Source: Schlesneria sp. DSM 10557 (lineage in GTDB: Bacteria; Planctomycetota; Planctomycetia; Planctomycetales; Planctomycetaceae). Taken from it: a DNA stretch of 64,000 nt. The notes beneath the pieces are model-generated. The model searched no databases. It was not told the origin of the DNA and was given only the letters and a program-made list of their open reading frames with translations. Shown here one piece after another: positions 43,861-53,254 of this stretch (positions are counted from its first letter, which is position 1; each line of letters opens with the position of its first letter). A program made the translations under genes and the position numbers. The stretch is from the NCBI RefSeq assembly GCF_041860085.1, contig NZ_CP124747.1, positions 1,798,001-1,862,000 of the forward strand, given 5' to 3'.

Positions 43861-45006
43861 ATGAATCTGATTCGACCCCGGTCTCTTTTTGCACTCTTGA
43901 TGGCCACCATGCTCAACCCCACAATCTCGACCGTCACAGCAGAACAACCCGTCGTCCTGATTTCTTCGTTCGCCCCCGGTAAGGAGGGCGGAATCCAGGC
44001 ATACGAACTGGACCTTCAGTCGGGTTCCCTCAAGGCGACTCACCGGACGGGAGACATTAGTAACCCGTTCTTCTTCGCAATCTCACGCGACGGAAAATTT
44101 CTCTACACCATTGATGCCAAGACCTTTGGTGGTGAAGAATCCGAGCACGTCTCTGCATTCGCCCTGGATGGGAAGACGGGCCGAATGAAGTTTCTGAACC
44201 GACAGTCGACACAGGGAACGGCGAGTTGCTTCGTTGACGTCGACGCGACTGGGAAGTCGGTGCTGGTCGCCAACTATTCAACGGGGAACATCGCCTCATT
44301 TCCCACACAGGCTGATGGCTCACTGAAGGAAGCAGCCACCTTCATCCAGCATTCAGGATCAAGCGTCGATCCCGTCCGCCAGAAAGGCCCGTACGCTCAC
44401 TGTCTCGTCGTCAGCCCTGATAACCGCTTCGCCTTCGCAGCCGATCTTGGTATCGATCAGGTCCTGGGATATCAGCTTGACCCGGCGACGGCCAAGCTGG
44501 TGCCCAACACCCCTCCCTTCGTTAAATCTCCGGCAGGGGCGGGACCGCGACATCTGACGTTCCATCCCAACGGACGCTACGTCTACGTGATCAACGAACT
44601 GAATAACTCGGTGACCCTGTTCGACTACGATACCAAGACCGGAACCTTGAAAGAGCGACAGAACATTTCGACTCTTCCTGCGGACTTCAAAGGAGTGACT
44701 CACTGCGCTGACCTCAAGATCACTCCGGATGGCAAGTTCCTCTACGGTACCAATCGCGGACACGACAGCATTGCTGCCTATCGATTGGGGGCAGATGGTC
44801 AGATGACGTTAATCGGCATCGAACCGAGCCTGGGCAAAGGTCCGCAGAACCTTCTGATCACGCCTGATGGAAAACTACTGCTCTGTGCGAATATGCCGGG
44901 AAACAACATGGCCGTCTTCAAGATTGATGGCCAGTCCGGAAAATTGAAGTCGGTCGGAGAGCCGATTTCACAGGTCAGCCCCGCTTGCATCCGATTGCTT
45001 CCCTAA
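43861..45006 (+). CDS. Exported lactonase family protein (6-phosphogluconolactonase-like propeller)
   Basis: The 381-residue protein has a signal peptide (residues 1-27, ending T-V-T-A). The mature part is a seven-bladed propeller of the YbhE/Pgl type, with repeated blade motifs such as F-A-I-S-R-D-G-K-F-L-Y, H-L-T-F-H-P-N-G-R-Y-V-Y-V and L-K-I-T-P-D-G-K-F-L-Y. The P-Y-A-H-C-L-V and G-P-R-H-L-T-F segments match the family active-site region. Export makes a cytosolic pentose-phosphate role unlikely; hydrolysis of a sugar lactone in the periplasm is more plausible. It appears monocistronic and ends in a strong hairpin. Confidence 0.9.
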   Translation: MNLIRPRSLFALLMATMLNPTISTVTAEQPVVLISSFAPGKEGGIQAYELDLQSGSLKATHRTGDISNPFFFAISRDGKFLYTIDAKTFGGEESEHVSAFALDGKTGRMKFLNRQSTQGTASCFVDVDATGKSVLVANYSTGNIASFPTQADGSLKEAATFIQHSGSSVDPVRQKGPYAHCLVVSPDNRFAFAADLGIDQVLGYQLDPATAKLVPNTPPFVKSPAGAGPRHLTFHPNGRYVYVINELNNSVTLFDYDTKTGTLKERQNISTLPADFKGVTHCADLKITPDGKFLYGTNRGHDSIAAYRLGADGQMTLIGIEPSLGKGPQNLLITPDGKLLLCANMPGNNMAVFKIDGQSGKLKSVGEPISQVSPACIRLLP

Positions 45007-45023
45007 GTAACCGGTTTATGACA

Positions 45024-45055
45024 GTCGAGCGGGCAACTTTCGTTGCTCGCTCGAC
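45024..45055. terminator. Strong hairpin between convergent genes
   Basis: GTCGAGCGGGCAA and TTGCTCGCTCGAC form a 13-bp stem with one G-U pair and a 6-base loop. There is no T-tract on either side, so it may stop both convergent transcripts by structure or protect their 3' ends. Confidence 0.55.
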
Positions 45056-45103
45056 CAAATGTTTGCCGGAAGCCGCGTTCCTGTCTCTCGCTCAACCAGC
45101 CGC

Positions 45104-45859
45104 TCAATGACTACGGTTGGAACGAGCGGTTTTCTGAAAGTGCCATGTCCGCATCTCGACAGGGCAGGCCCTCAGGTGCTCCTGCAGCTCACTGTCCGAA
45201 GTAAAGATGAGCTGCTGGAGCGTCCGAACTTCAACATGTTCGACAAAGATTTTTGCCGAGAACGGCCAGGGTTCTATGGCGACGGTATTATCTGGACGCT
45301 GCCACATCTGATAGCGCTGATTTTCGAGCGGCGCAATCTCAATTCTGCGGTGCATGGCAGGGATTGCCCCCTGGCACAAGATCAGTGAAATTCGATCGCA
45401 CCACTGCAGGACCGCATACGCGGATTCCAGTGCGGCCTTCGTTGTTCCCAGCTCGTGCAGAATCGCAGCTCGCCGCTCAATCTCGTCATCGATCAAGGCC
45501 CGCAAACTCGGGGAAATTTTCTCAGACCGATAAAGTTCCTCGGCGTGGCGGGCGGCCAGCAATCCAATCCAGCGGTGCTTCCGATAGCCGTTCTCAATCC
45601 TGCGGCTCACTTCTCGCGCTCGCTCTTTGGCGGTGAAGCGAAACTGCGTGAAGTCCTTGGGTGCTCCCAGGCTGGTCAAGTAGACATTTTTGCCAAAGGA
45701 CGTCTTATGGTCATCATGCTCAAAAAGTGCCGCCAGTGTCTCTGGCCAGTAATGGACCGCAGGGAGCTGCCGAAGCTGTGTCGCAATTTTCCCGGCCAAT
45801 AAGGCGTGAGCGGCCTGGTAGACAACTTCCCAACCCGTTTCCACACTTTTGACAATCAT
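45104..45859 (-). CDS. DUF3891 family protein
   Basis: The 251-residue soluble protein fits DUF3891. Visible features are an N-terminal H-A-L-L-A-G-K-I-A segment, A-L-F-E-H-D-D-H-K with conserved His/Asp, a P-K-D-F segment, and L-L-A-A-R-H-A-E-E-L-Y in the helical middle. The clustered His and Asp suggest a metal site in an HD-like helical fold, but no activity is known. The ATG lies 3 bases after the preceding gene of the operon, indicating translational coupling. Confidence 0.75.
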   Translation of the reverse strand: MIVKSVETGWEVVYQAAHALLAGKIATQLRQLPAVHYWPETLAALFEHDDHKTSFGKNVYLTSLGAPKDFTQFRFTAKERAREVSRRIENGYRKHRWIGLLAARHAEELYRSEKISPSLRALIDDEIERRAAILHELGTTKAALESAYAVLQWCDRISLILCQGAIPAMHRRIEIAPLENQRYQMWQRPDNTVAIEPWPFSAKIFVEHVEVRTLQQLIFTSDSELQEHLRACPVEMRTWHFQKTARSNRSH

Positions 45860-45862
45860 CTG

Positions 45863-46789
45863 TTACTTCACCGTTGCCGCCATGCGGTCCAGAAACTGGC
45901 GAGCTTCGGAATAGTCCTGCAGCGGAATGATCAGAATTTGTGTACGAAGAATTTCACGCATGTCCTGAACCGCCAGATTCAGTTTGGAGGCCGTAGCAGA
46001 TTTGTCGTACCCTCGTGTCTTCTGCTCGAACAAATCGTCGATCGACTTGCGCGTTTCGTCAAATTCTGCTTCCATCAATGCAGCAGGCCATTGGATTCTG
46101 CCATTGTCGGGATCGTAGTGTTCCTGACTCAGCGGGCGGGGTCGATTCGCAGCGAGAAACTCTTCTCGACGCTCTCGTGTCGCTCGATCGGCGTCCCGTT
46201 GTTCCGTAACCTCAGCCGCCTTCATTCGCTTGAAAGCCTGCCGAGCCTGATAGATCTTCTGCTCATTGTCGATGTAACGGGTCCGGGCTTTTTCGGTATG
46301 TTCCATCGCCTTGGACTCGTCGAGGGTGTAGCTTCCGTCCGCTCTCAACAGGTTGGCCATCCCATTGTACTGGACGGCGGCATAGTTCGAGTAAGGGTCG
46401 ACTGTGATCCCGCCTCCGTATCCGCCATAGCCCCCATATCCTGCGGCGGCAGCACTCCCATACAGCAGAGCGTCGCCGTATCCGCCGAATCCGAGCCCAC
46501 CCGCAGCGTTCGCATAATACCCGCTGGCGACGGCCCCGTTCAGCGTGCCGTTGGCGGTGACGCTCCCTCCACCAAAGGCACCCCCGATGTTGAGGTCTCC
46601 CACAGCCCGAGGCTGTGTCCATCCGATCGGTCCCGCCCCCAGGCTCGATGCGGGCCCGGCACTGCCACCCATCGGTCCGAAGCCTGCGTTACCAAATCCC
46701 TGATTGATATACCATTGTGCCGAGGCCGGCACTGCGAAGCTTAACTGTGCAATCGCAAGAAGTATCAGTGTTCTAAGAGGAGTCATCAT
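45863..46789 (-). CDS. Secreted Gly/Ala-rich protein of unknown function
   Basis: The 308-residue product has a clear signal peptide (hydrophobic core ending P-A-S-A-Q). The first half of the mature protein is rich in Gly, Ala and Tyr, with repeats such as G-Y-G-G-Y-G-G-Y. The second half is charged and helical (A-R-T-R-Y-I-D-N-E-Q-K-I-Y-Q-A-R-Q-A-F) and probably forms a coiled coil. No known domain is recognised. Similar two-part secreted proteins occur in planctomycetes. It is the middle gene of a tight three-gene unit, 10 bases after the HEAT gene and 3 before the DUF3891 gene. Confidence 0.75.
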   Translation of the reverse strand: MMTPLRTLILLAIAQLSFAVPASAQWYINQGFGNAGFGPMGGSAGPASSLGAGPIGWTQPRAVGDLNIGGAFGGGSVTANGTLNGAVASGYYANAAGGLGFGGYGDALLYGSAAAAGYGGYGGYGGGITVDPYSNYAAVQYNGMANLLRADGSYTLDESKAMEHTEKARTRYIDNEQKIYQARQAFKRMKAAEVTEQRDADRATRERREEFLAANRPRPLSQEHYDPDNGRIQWPAALMEAEFDETRKSIDDLFEQKTRGYDKSATASKLNLAVQDMREILRTQILIIPLQDYSEARQFLDRMAATVK

Positions 46790-46799
46790 TGGTTATTCC

Positions 46800-48650
46800 T
46801 TATTTCCACGAGTTGATTGCTTTGTCGGCGGCGGTCCGAACGGCTTCGTCAGAGTCTTTCAGAGCAAGCTCCAACGCTTCTTTCGCCAAAGCCGATTCTT
46901 CCCCGACTTCTCCCAGTGTCTGTGCCATCTGGAGTCGCATCTGGGGATTTTTATCACCATGTAAAGCCGCTACGAGCAGCGGAATCGCCACCTCTTTTGT
47001 TTTGGGTTCCGGAGAGACACGGACAAGCGCCCAGGCCGCCAGAGTTTTCTCGTGAAGATCAGGGCTCTCCAGCAATTGCAGCAGCGGTGCAGTCGCGGCG
47101 TGAGCCGGCTTTCCAATCCGCCCCAGGGCGTAGCTGGCGACCGATCTCACGGTCGGATCATTCTCACCCAGCAGATCGACGAACAGCTTGATCGCTGACT
47201 CCCCTTTGGGCGCCATCTCTGCCAGAGCCACCAGCGCTTCCCGCCGGACGACCGGATCCGGATCATTAATGGACTCGCTCAGCACGGGTGCGACGACCTT
47301 AGCCCGCTCTCCCATTCGACCGAGCGCGAAAATCGCTTCCCGTCGCAGTTGTGGCCGTTCATCTCGAAGTGCGGACGTGACATGAGGCAATGCCGCGTTG
47401 ACGTTGTCTTCATCCTTGGGATCAACGTCGATTAAGGCACATGCGATGGCCAGACGAGTCAGTGGGTCCTCGGCTTCGTCCAGTGCTGTCCGCAACGCAT
47501 CCTGGGCGTCTTTCGCACGAAGTCTTCCCAGACAGTAGGCGACGACTCCGGGATACGGGAACTGCTTGTCTTCGAGTGCTTTGATTAACTCGGGGACGTG
47601 TGAAGTCGCGTCACCGCCAATCGACGCCAGGGCAAAAACGGCTTCACGACGTACGCTATGATTGGGCGATTCGACCAGATCGGCCAGTCGACCAGCCGCT
47701 GAACTGGCAGCCGGCCCCATCCCACCGAGAATGGAAGTGGCGACCAGTTGCGTCTCTTCATCATCCAGAGCATCGATCAAGGCAGGAACCGCGGCCTCAC
47801 CCAGTCGATAGAGGGCCTGCTGCGCACTGAATCGAACATTCGCATCCTCATCTTTTAAGGTTCCGATCAGTACTGGCAGCGCCGCTTGAGATTCCTGCCC
47901 ACCTTCGCCAATGGCGGTGACCGCATGCCAGCGCACGGCGGCGTTGTCGGATTTGGCCAGCTCTGCCAATTTCGCGATTGTTTTCGGATCAGACGGGCCG
48001 ATTGCCGCAAGTGCGCTGCACGCGTTGCAGACGGTTTGTACGTCCTTGCTATCCAGCAGGGCGACGATCTCCGGCAGCGCCGACACACTCAGAATCACCA
48101 GCCCGCTGATGGCGTTGCCAGCGATCTGGGGATGAGGACTCTGCAGACTCTCGACCAGCACCGATCGAGCCTCGTCAATTTCTGAGCTCCCTCGTTTGCT
48201 GATCTCCGCAACGGCTCGCGCAGCGCTAAGCCGAATGAGGGGTGATTTGTCTTTCAGAAACGTTCGCAGTTTGGGCAAAGCAGATTCCGCATCGCTTTCG
48301 AAATCCCGCAATGCATTGATCGCCGCATGGTGGATGACGGGATTACGATCTTCGAGCTGCCGGGTGAGGGCAGGGACAACCTGTTCCGACTCTGAATGAA
48401 TTCGCCCGAGCGCGATGATCGCTTCATAGCGGACTCCCGGATCCTCCTCTTCCAGCAACGGGAGCAGGGAAGCGACCGCAGCAGACGCGGGGGAACCAAT
48501 CTCGCCCAGCAACCTGACCGCTTCGACTTTTTCCCGCAGCGACTTCGAGTCGAGCCGCTTGGTAATTGCGTCCAGTTCGCTGACTTCCTGTGCGACAAGC
48601 TGTGTGGAAAGCCCCAGCAATAACAAAAGTGATTTCGCTATTCGTTTCAT
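46800..48650 (-). CDS. Exported HEAT-repeat protein
   Basis: The 616-residue protein has a signal peptide (M-K-R-I-A-K-S then a Leu run to V-A-Q). The rest is an almost uninterrupted array of about 15 HEAT repeats of the PBS-lyase type, with recurring V-R-x-x-A-x-x-A-L-G-x-I/L-G units such as D-P-V-V-R-R-E-A-L-V-A-L-A. There is no catalytic domain. It should be a solenoid scaffold in the periplasm. It leads the unit with the Gly-rich and DUF3891 genes. The long gap upstream presumably holds the promoter. Confidence 0.9.
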   Translation of the reverse strand: MKRIAKSLLLLLGLSTQLVAQEVSELDAITKRLDSKSLREKVEAVRLLGEIGSPASAAVASLLPLLEEEDPGVRYEAIIALGRIHSESEQVVPALTRQLEDRNPVIHHAAINALRDFESDAESALPKLRTFLKDKSPLIRLSAARAVAEISKRGSSEIDEARSVLVESLQSPHPQIAGNAISGLVILSVSALPEIVALLDSKDVQTVCNACSALAAIGPSDPKTIAKLAELAKSDNAAVRWHAVTAIGEGGQESQAALPVLIGTLKDEDANVRFSAQQALYRLGEAAVPALIDALDDEETQLVATSILGGMGPAASSAAGRLADLVESPNHSVRREAVFALASIGGDATSHVPELIKALEDKQFPYPGVVAYCLGRLRAKDAQDALRTALDEAEDPLTRLAIACALIDVDPKDEDNVNAALPHVTSALRDERPQLRREAIFALGRMGERAKVVAPVLSESINDPDPVVRREALVALAEMAPKGESAIKLFVDLLGENDPTVRSVASYALGRIGKPAHAATAPLLQLLESPDLHEKTLAAWALVRVSPEPKTKEVAIPLLVAALHGDKNPQMRLQMAQTLGEVGEESALAKEALELALKDSDEAVRTAADKAINSWK

Positions 48651-49428
48651 CGCAGTCTTGTCCTCTCTGGGTTTCAGCTCAAATGTCTGTTATCGATTGG
48701 GGAAAGGGCGCGCAAACATGTGGGTCAGTCATCAGTGGGTGATGTTCACAACTCAAGCTTCCGGGGGTAAGCGCAGCGTCTCACCGGAGGCAACCTGCAT
48801 CCCGCCGAAGGATTCGTCCGGCCAACGGTCTGCAAAGCTCACCCTTCTCTGGACTGGGGCCTGGTTCGCCGGCCGCAGTTCAGCTGGAACCGAGGATGAG
48901 CAGTTCGTTCGTATGAAGGCATGGACCAGACCTGAGACGGCTGTCGCTGAAGAGGAAACGACCCCGTCTCAGGCTGGTCATCTAGAAACAAGCACAGCAT
49001 CCCGATCGGTTGAACGACCAAGATCACTCTGTGCAAGGACAATCTCCCTTGCGAATTCATCCCGAGCAGCATCAGTGCGCTTCTGCAGCGTCAGTTAATG
49101 CAATTCCCGGACCATCGTGTGCTTAGCGTGGCCAACGGGGGGCAGAAACGGCGGCATTGCCACTTTCGCAGCAGAAGGCTTCAAATCCGGGCCCGTCAGC
49201 AGAATGAACGAGTAATGTTCCCGGTCCTGCATGAGTTCATTTCGAGCACGGCGTTCAATGTCAGTTCAATGACGCGCGAAGTGGCCCCATTCCAGGAGTG
49301 CTGGCAGAGGGAAGAACGAGCAGACGCAGTGGCACTGATCGTAGACACAATCGAAGATTGTGACGCTCACTCCGATCGTGAGCGCCCCTGCAAAGTCGCT
49401 GAGTGGGAATCGGGACGATGCTGACAGA
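48651..49428. other. 778-base gap without a supported gene
   Basis: It lies between two leftward genes, so it should contain the promoter of the HEAT operon and the end of the FHA transcript. Open frames (48559-49098 plus, 48839-49072 minus, 49098-49424 plus) lack ribosome sites and domains. I saw no strong hairpin. Confidence 0.4.
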
Positions 49429-51525
49429 TCAGAACTCGTCGTCGATGCTCACAGACTTCACCGCATCCTGGGCGAACTCACGCAGCAGCCCCACCCAGAC
49501 GACCACCGCTTCCGGGCGTCCTTTCCGACTTTCAGCGGTTTTCGACGCAGGAAGTTGCGCGTAAACGCCAATGACCTGATTCTGCGCGTTGATCACGGGG
49601 CTTCCTGCCCAGTTCGGATCCTTCTCATGCCAGGGAAACTGGATGTTCAATGAAGAATCCTTCGCCTGCAATGGGGAATTCCACGATGGCCGCAACGAAT
49701 GCCTTTCCCTGAGGACTGATGGCGGAACCGCCGCAACCTTGTCGGGTTTTTGGAAGGGAAGCCCCACCATACTGAACACCGCCTCTTTGGAATTCTTCAA
49801 AGGGGCGACCGCAACTTCCAGAAACGATTCCAGCTTATCAGCAGGACTGACGTTCATGACAGCGATATCGAAGCGTACCTGAGCCTTCTGGAACTGAACC
49901 TGTTTTTTTTCGTTGTTCTTTTCAATGGCTTCGTCAACCAGTCGAGCGGCCTGACGATAGTGATTGTGCATTCGGACGCTCGCTATCTGAACTTTACGTT
50001 CAGACGTTGGATGCAGGGCATACACTACGCGGGATTGCTGCCGTGACTCTTCCACAATGCGAGCAACCGTTGCGGACGTGACCAGATGGCGGGGCGATGC
50101 AGCCCAGGCAGTTCCCACCTGTCTTTTCCGTTGATTCGTCGGGTCTTCGACCATGACTGCATAAATGCTGTCCATCGTGGCAAGCTGTAAGGGGGACAAG
50201 CTCCCCTCTTCTGCTTCCACTTCTTCGGCAGCTTCACCTTCCACGGGCTCAATCGTCGTTCTTTCTGAATCAGCACCAATTCGTGCAAGCAGTTCAGAAC
50301 TCGATTCGCCGTCCACGTTCCCCTGATCAGCCCCTGAGTCCTGGGGCGTCGCCGGATCTTTATTTGTAACAACCTTCGTTTCCGTCGTTGTCGTTTCCGA
50401 CTGGGCGGGGGGTTTCACCATTGCGGGCGAAGTGGTGTTTGTCTGCCCTGCGTCTTTCGGGACGGTCCCTTTCGTGACCGCGTTTGCTGGCGTGGTCGTG
50501 CGAGGTGGCACGTACGGGGCGACATTTGCCACGGCAGCAGGGGAAATATCGGCGACGCTCGCCGAACCTGCCTCCGGAAGACCAGCAGGGGCGTTCCCCA
50601 ACGACTTCCAGATCGTGCTGATCGTCAACCACATGACAAGAAGTGCCAGCCCCCCACCGGCGCTCCGTCCGACTACCATCATGATCCACTTCATCTCGGC
50701 ATCGTTGCTGGAACGACGGCTGCGGGGTGCGAGGGGCAGATCGTCGTCGTCGGAGGCGATGTCCCAGGAATTCGTCCGCGTTAAGACCATTCCAGTAGCG
50801 ATTCCCTCATCGTCCGGTTGCTTATGAACCGGGATCTGCCCACTGCTGCGGGACCGCTTAGCGCCGGATGCAGGAAGACTCGGATCGGATTTGCGCGCGG
50901 GGAGATTCGAGTTCGATTTCCGGGCAGGAATATTCTGATCAGATTGCCGGGACTTGGATTCTCCTGCGGCCTTGCCGGAAGACTCTCGGTCCAGGCCGAC
51001 TGCACGAATCGTCCCCGAGCTACGGGGCTTCACCGGAATCGCTCCGGAAGACGGGGATTGAGGGACACGGACTTTATCAGATGACTTGCCTGCGGACGGA
51101 GCGTCCGTAGTGGGAATGGTCGCGGACGAAGGAGAACGGCGCGCAGGAATCGTTCCAGACGATTTGGGGGCATCTTCCAGCGGCACCAGACGAAATTCAT
51201 CCTCGTCCTGGGTGGACGAATCGGGAAGGAAACTATCGTCCTCAGGTTCAAAAGTTAGCTCAGGACAGTCGGGGGACAGCATAATCACATCGCCGGGCAT
51301 CAGCTCGCATCCGCGATCCAGCTTCTCTTTCCCGACAACCTGCACTTCCCCCTGACAGGGTTCGATCATCCAACGCCCCTGGACCTCGTGAATGATCGCG
51401 TGGATCGACTTCACGTCTGCCAGACCCGGAAAGGCAATGACGCAACTAGGATGGCTCCCGATGGTGATCTGCGGTTCGTTGGTACTAATGGGCGATCTGC
51501 CCGAAACTGCGACTGTGATGGACAT
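49429..51525 (-). CDS. FHA-domain membrane protein with degenerate trypsin-like domain
   Basis: The ATG at 51525, preceded by AGAGGT, gives about 698 residues. The N-terminus is an FHA-like domain (I-T-I-G-S-H-P-S-C-V-I and K-S-I-H-A-I-I-H), but the conserved Arg after the first Gly is Ser. Residues 122-232 hold about eight Ser-rich repeats of the S-S-G-x-I-P-A-R type. One membrane segment at about 275-300 follows, then a Thr/Pro-rich linker and a trypsin-like fold. That fold reads L-V-T-S-A-T-V-A where T-N-A-H-V-V is usual, keeps D-I-A-V, and has W-A-G-S-P-V where the nucleophile Ser of S-G-x-P is expected. His and Ser of the triad are thus missing and it is probably not a protease. The frame upstream to 51813 has no support. 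Confidence 0.82.
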   Translation of the reverse strand: MSITVAVSGRSPISTNEPQITIGSHPSCVIAFPGLADVKSIHAIIHEVQGRWMIEPCQGEVQVVGKEKLDRGCELMPGDVIMLSPDCPELTFEPEDDSFLPDSSTQDEDEFRLVPLEDAPKSSGTIPARRSPSSATIPTTDAPSAGKSSDKVRVPQSPSSGAIPVKPRSSGTIRAVGLDRESSGKAAGESKSRQSDQNIPARKSNSNLPARKSDPSLPASGAKRSRSSGQIPVHKQPDDEGIATGMVLTRTNSWDIASDDDDLPLAPRSRRSSNDAEMKWIMMVVGRSAGGGLALLVMWLTISTIWKSLGNAPAGLPEAGSASVADISPAAVANVAPYVPPRTTTPANAVTKGTVPKDAGQTNTTSPAMVKPPAQSETTTTETKVVTNKDPATPQDSGADQGNVDGESSSELLARIGADSERTTIEPVEGEAAEEVEAEEGSLSPLQLATMDSIYAVMVEDPTNQRKRQVGTAWAASPRHLVTSATVARIVEESRQQSRVVYALHPTSERKVQIASVRMHNHYRQAARLVDEAIEKNNEKKQVQFQKAQVRFDIAVMNVSPADKLESFLEVAVAPLKNSKEAVFSMVGLPFQKPDKVAAVPPSVLRERHSLRPSWNSPLQAKDSSLNIQFPWHEKDPNWAGSPVINAQNQVIGVYAQLPASKTAESRKGRPEAVVVWVGLLREFAQDAVKSVSIDDEF

Positions 51526-51835
51526 CGATTTCGACCTCTGCCGGACCCGCAAACCCACTCTCTCTGTGCGTCGTGACAAAAGAGGTTGGACGAACAAAGC
51601 GGTCCAAAGTTCCGTGTAAACCCGGGTTTTCCCGACTCCACTCAGAAAAACGCAGCTTTTTGCAACAAACAGAGTAGTGACTGGCCGCTGGCAGTTAAAG
51701 CCCAGATGGCAAAGATTGTTGGCAAAGGCAACAAATTGGCTAAAATCAAGAGAAAAAACGCGAAAACGATTCAGACATGAGGATGAAAGCCTGTGGGACG
51801 ACATAGTAATCACGCGCGCCCTGTGATCCTGTAAA
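51526..51835. other. 310-base region upstream of the FHA gene
   Basis: It lies between two leftward genes. An AT-richer stretch near 51700-51780 is the likely promoter region, but no good -35/-10 pair was found. Confidence 0.35.
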
Positions 51836-52453
51836 TCATTTCAGGTACTTGCGTTCTGAGTTCTCCGCCTTCCACTCTCTCAATGTTTTTGACGCAACGG
51901 ACGTCCCGGTGAGTTCCAGATTCAACAGACTTTCCTTCCCCAATAGGTGCTCTCGAAATCCCGCATCGGTGATTTTCGTTCGCGCCAGTCGCAGGTCCCG
52001 CAGGGCAGGGAGCTCTGCCAGAATTTTGAGACCTTCGTCAGAGATCTGCGTGTTGTTCAGATCCAGTTCGCGAAGCTGAGCCTGGCCCGTCAGATACTTG
52101 AGAGTCTCGTCGGTCACGTCCGGGTTCGCCATCTGCAGGGCGACCAGATCATGACTTGACCCGATGATCGAATAGTCATCGCGGTCCCAACCGGTGAGAG
52201 TGAGATGGCGCTCACCTGAAACGTTCTTGTCATGGGGTCCGTGCCCGACGAAGCGGATCATCATCGAATTCACAGCGATCGGTAATGCCGTCAGCAGAAT
52301 CGACAGTAGAACCAACCGGATCGGAGGATAGAGCGACTTCGGACCCGACCTGCGAAAAAAGTTTCGGATCGCCCGGGCCGTAAACCAAAAGAATCCGACA
52401 GACCCCAGGATCGTTCCGATGATAATCGAGACTGCTGCGATTCGTTCCAACAT
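51836..52453 (-). CDS. Membrane protein with leucine-rich repeats
   Basis: The 205-residue protein has two N-terminal membrane segments (about 5-27 and 46-64) separated by a basic loop, then about four leucine-rich repeats of the L-x-x-L-x-x-T-x-I-T/S-D-x-G-L-K-x-L type (for example L-R-E-L-D-L-N-N-T-Q-I-S-D-E-G-L). Positive charges in the short loop would put it inside the cell and the repeats inside as well, though this is inference. No catalytic domain. It resembles the repeat type of the lipoprotein at 22126 but is much shorter. Role unknown. Confidence 0.78.
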   Translation of the reverse strand: MLERIAAVSIIIGTILGSVGFFWFTARAIRNFFRRSGPKSLYPPIRLVLLSILLTALPIAVNSMMIRFVGHGPHDKNVSGERHLTLTGWDRDDYSIIGSSHDLVALQMANPDVTDETLKYLTGQAQLRELDLNNTQISDEGLKILAELPALRDLRLARTKITDAGFREHLLGKESLLNLELTGTSVASKTLREWKAENSERKYLK

Positions 52454-52557
52454 GACAGTACACCGCTATCCTTGACTTCAGTATTAAACCTGCGTGTGAC
52501 TCATGATCCAGCTCATGTGATACATCCGCGCGTCGCGTTCAGGTCGTTGCCCTCGCC

Positions 52558-53211
52558 TCAGTTCTGGGTGGACGAGCGACGGACAGCCACAACCTTTCCA
52601 ACAATCCGAAAGTCATCTTCCGGGCCGACGGGAATTGGCTGATATCGTGTATTCTCGGGCAAGAGCATGATCTCACCGTTGCGGTGATGCAGTCGCTTAA
52701 CCGTGGCCTCGTCATTCAGCAGTGCCACGACAATTTCTCGGTGATCCGCGAGTGGCTGCTGACGTACGACAAGCAGATCACCTGAATCGATTCCTGCGTC
52801 GATCATACTTTGCCCCGAAACCCGCAATGCAAAGTGCCGACCCGATCGTACTGTGGCAGCGTCAACCAGCAGTTCTCCAAGCTGATTTTCCGGAGCCAGC
52901 AGCGGGGTACCCGCCGCGACCGTTCCGATCAAAGGAATCGAAACCAGAGCCGCGACTTGAGGCTCGTGAGCAGACCGGAGCACGACCAGACTTCGTGACT
53001 TGCCTGCCGTCCTTCCGATGAAGCCATTCCTCTCGAGTCGCTGGACCAGTTTGTAGACGCTGGCGACTCCCTGTTCGAGGTGCTCGGCTAACTCTCTCAA
53101 TGTCGGCGACAGTCCTTCGCGATCAATGTATTCCTGAATCGTCGTGAGCAGTCGCTCCTGCGACGGCGTCAGGGTTTCAATGATCGGCCGTCCTCGTCCC
53201 CGTTTCGTCAT
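52558..53211 (-). CDS. lexA: LexA SOS repressor
   Basis: LexA represses DNA-damage genes and cleaves itself when RecA filaments form. From the ATG at 53211 the protein has 217 residues. The N-terminal winged helix includes L-T-P-S-Q-E-R-L-L and S-P-T-L-R-E-L-A. The cleavage bond is Ala100-Gly101 in V-A-A-G-T-P. The catalytic dyad is Ser135 (S-G-Q-S-M) and Lys172 (A-T-V-K-R). A longer frame from a TTG at 53274 would begin inside the inverted repeat described below and is disfavoured, although a GTG in between cannot be excluded. AGGAGG sits rather far (16 bases) from the ATG. Confidence 0.93.
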   Translation of the reverse strand: MTKRGRGRPIIETLTPSQERLLTTIQEYIDREGLSPTLRELAEHLEQGVASVYKLVQRLERNGFIGRTAGKSRSLVVLRSAHEPQVAALVSIPLIGTVAAGTPLLAPENQLGELLVDAATVRSGRHFALRVSGQSMIDAGIDSGDLLVVRQQPLADHREIVVALLNDEATVKRLHHRNGEIMLLPENTRYQPIPVGPEDDFRIVGKVVAVRRSSTQN

Positions 53212-53254
53212 GGTATCTGTCGAGTCGCCTCCTGTTGGCACACTGTCCAATTTC

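Noticed and set aside
48559..49098. 179-codon plus-strand frame in the gap next to the HEAT gene
   Set aside because: It begins inside the HEAT gene's signal-peptide region on the opposite strand and shows no domain.
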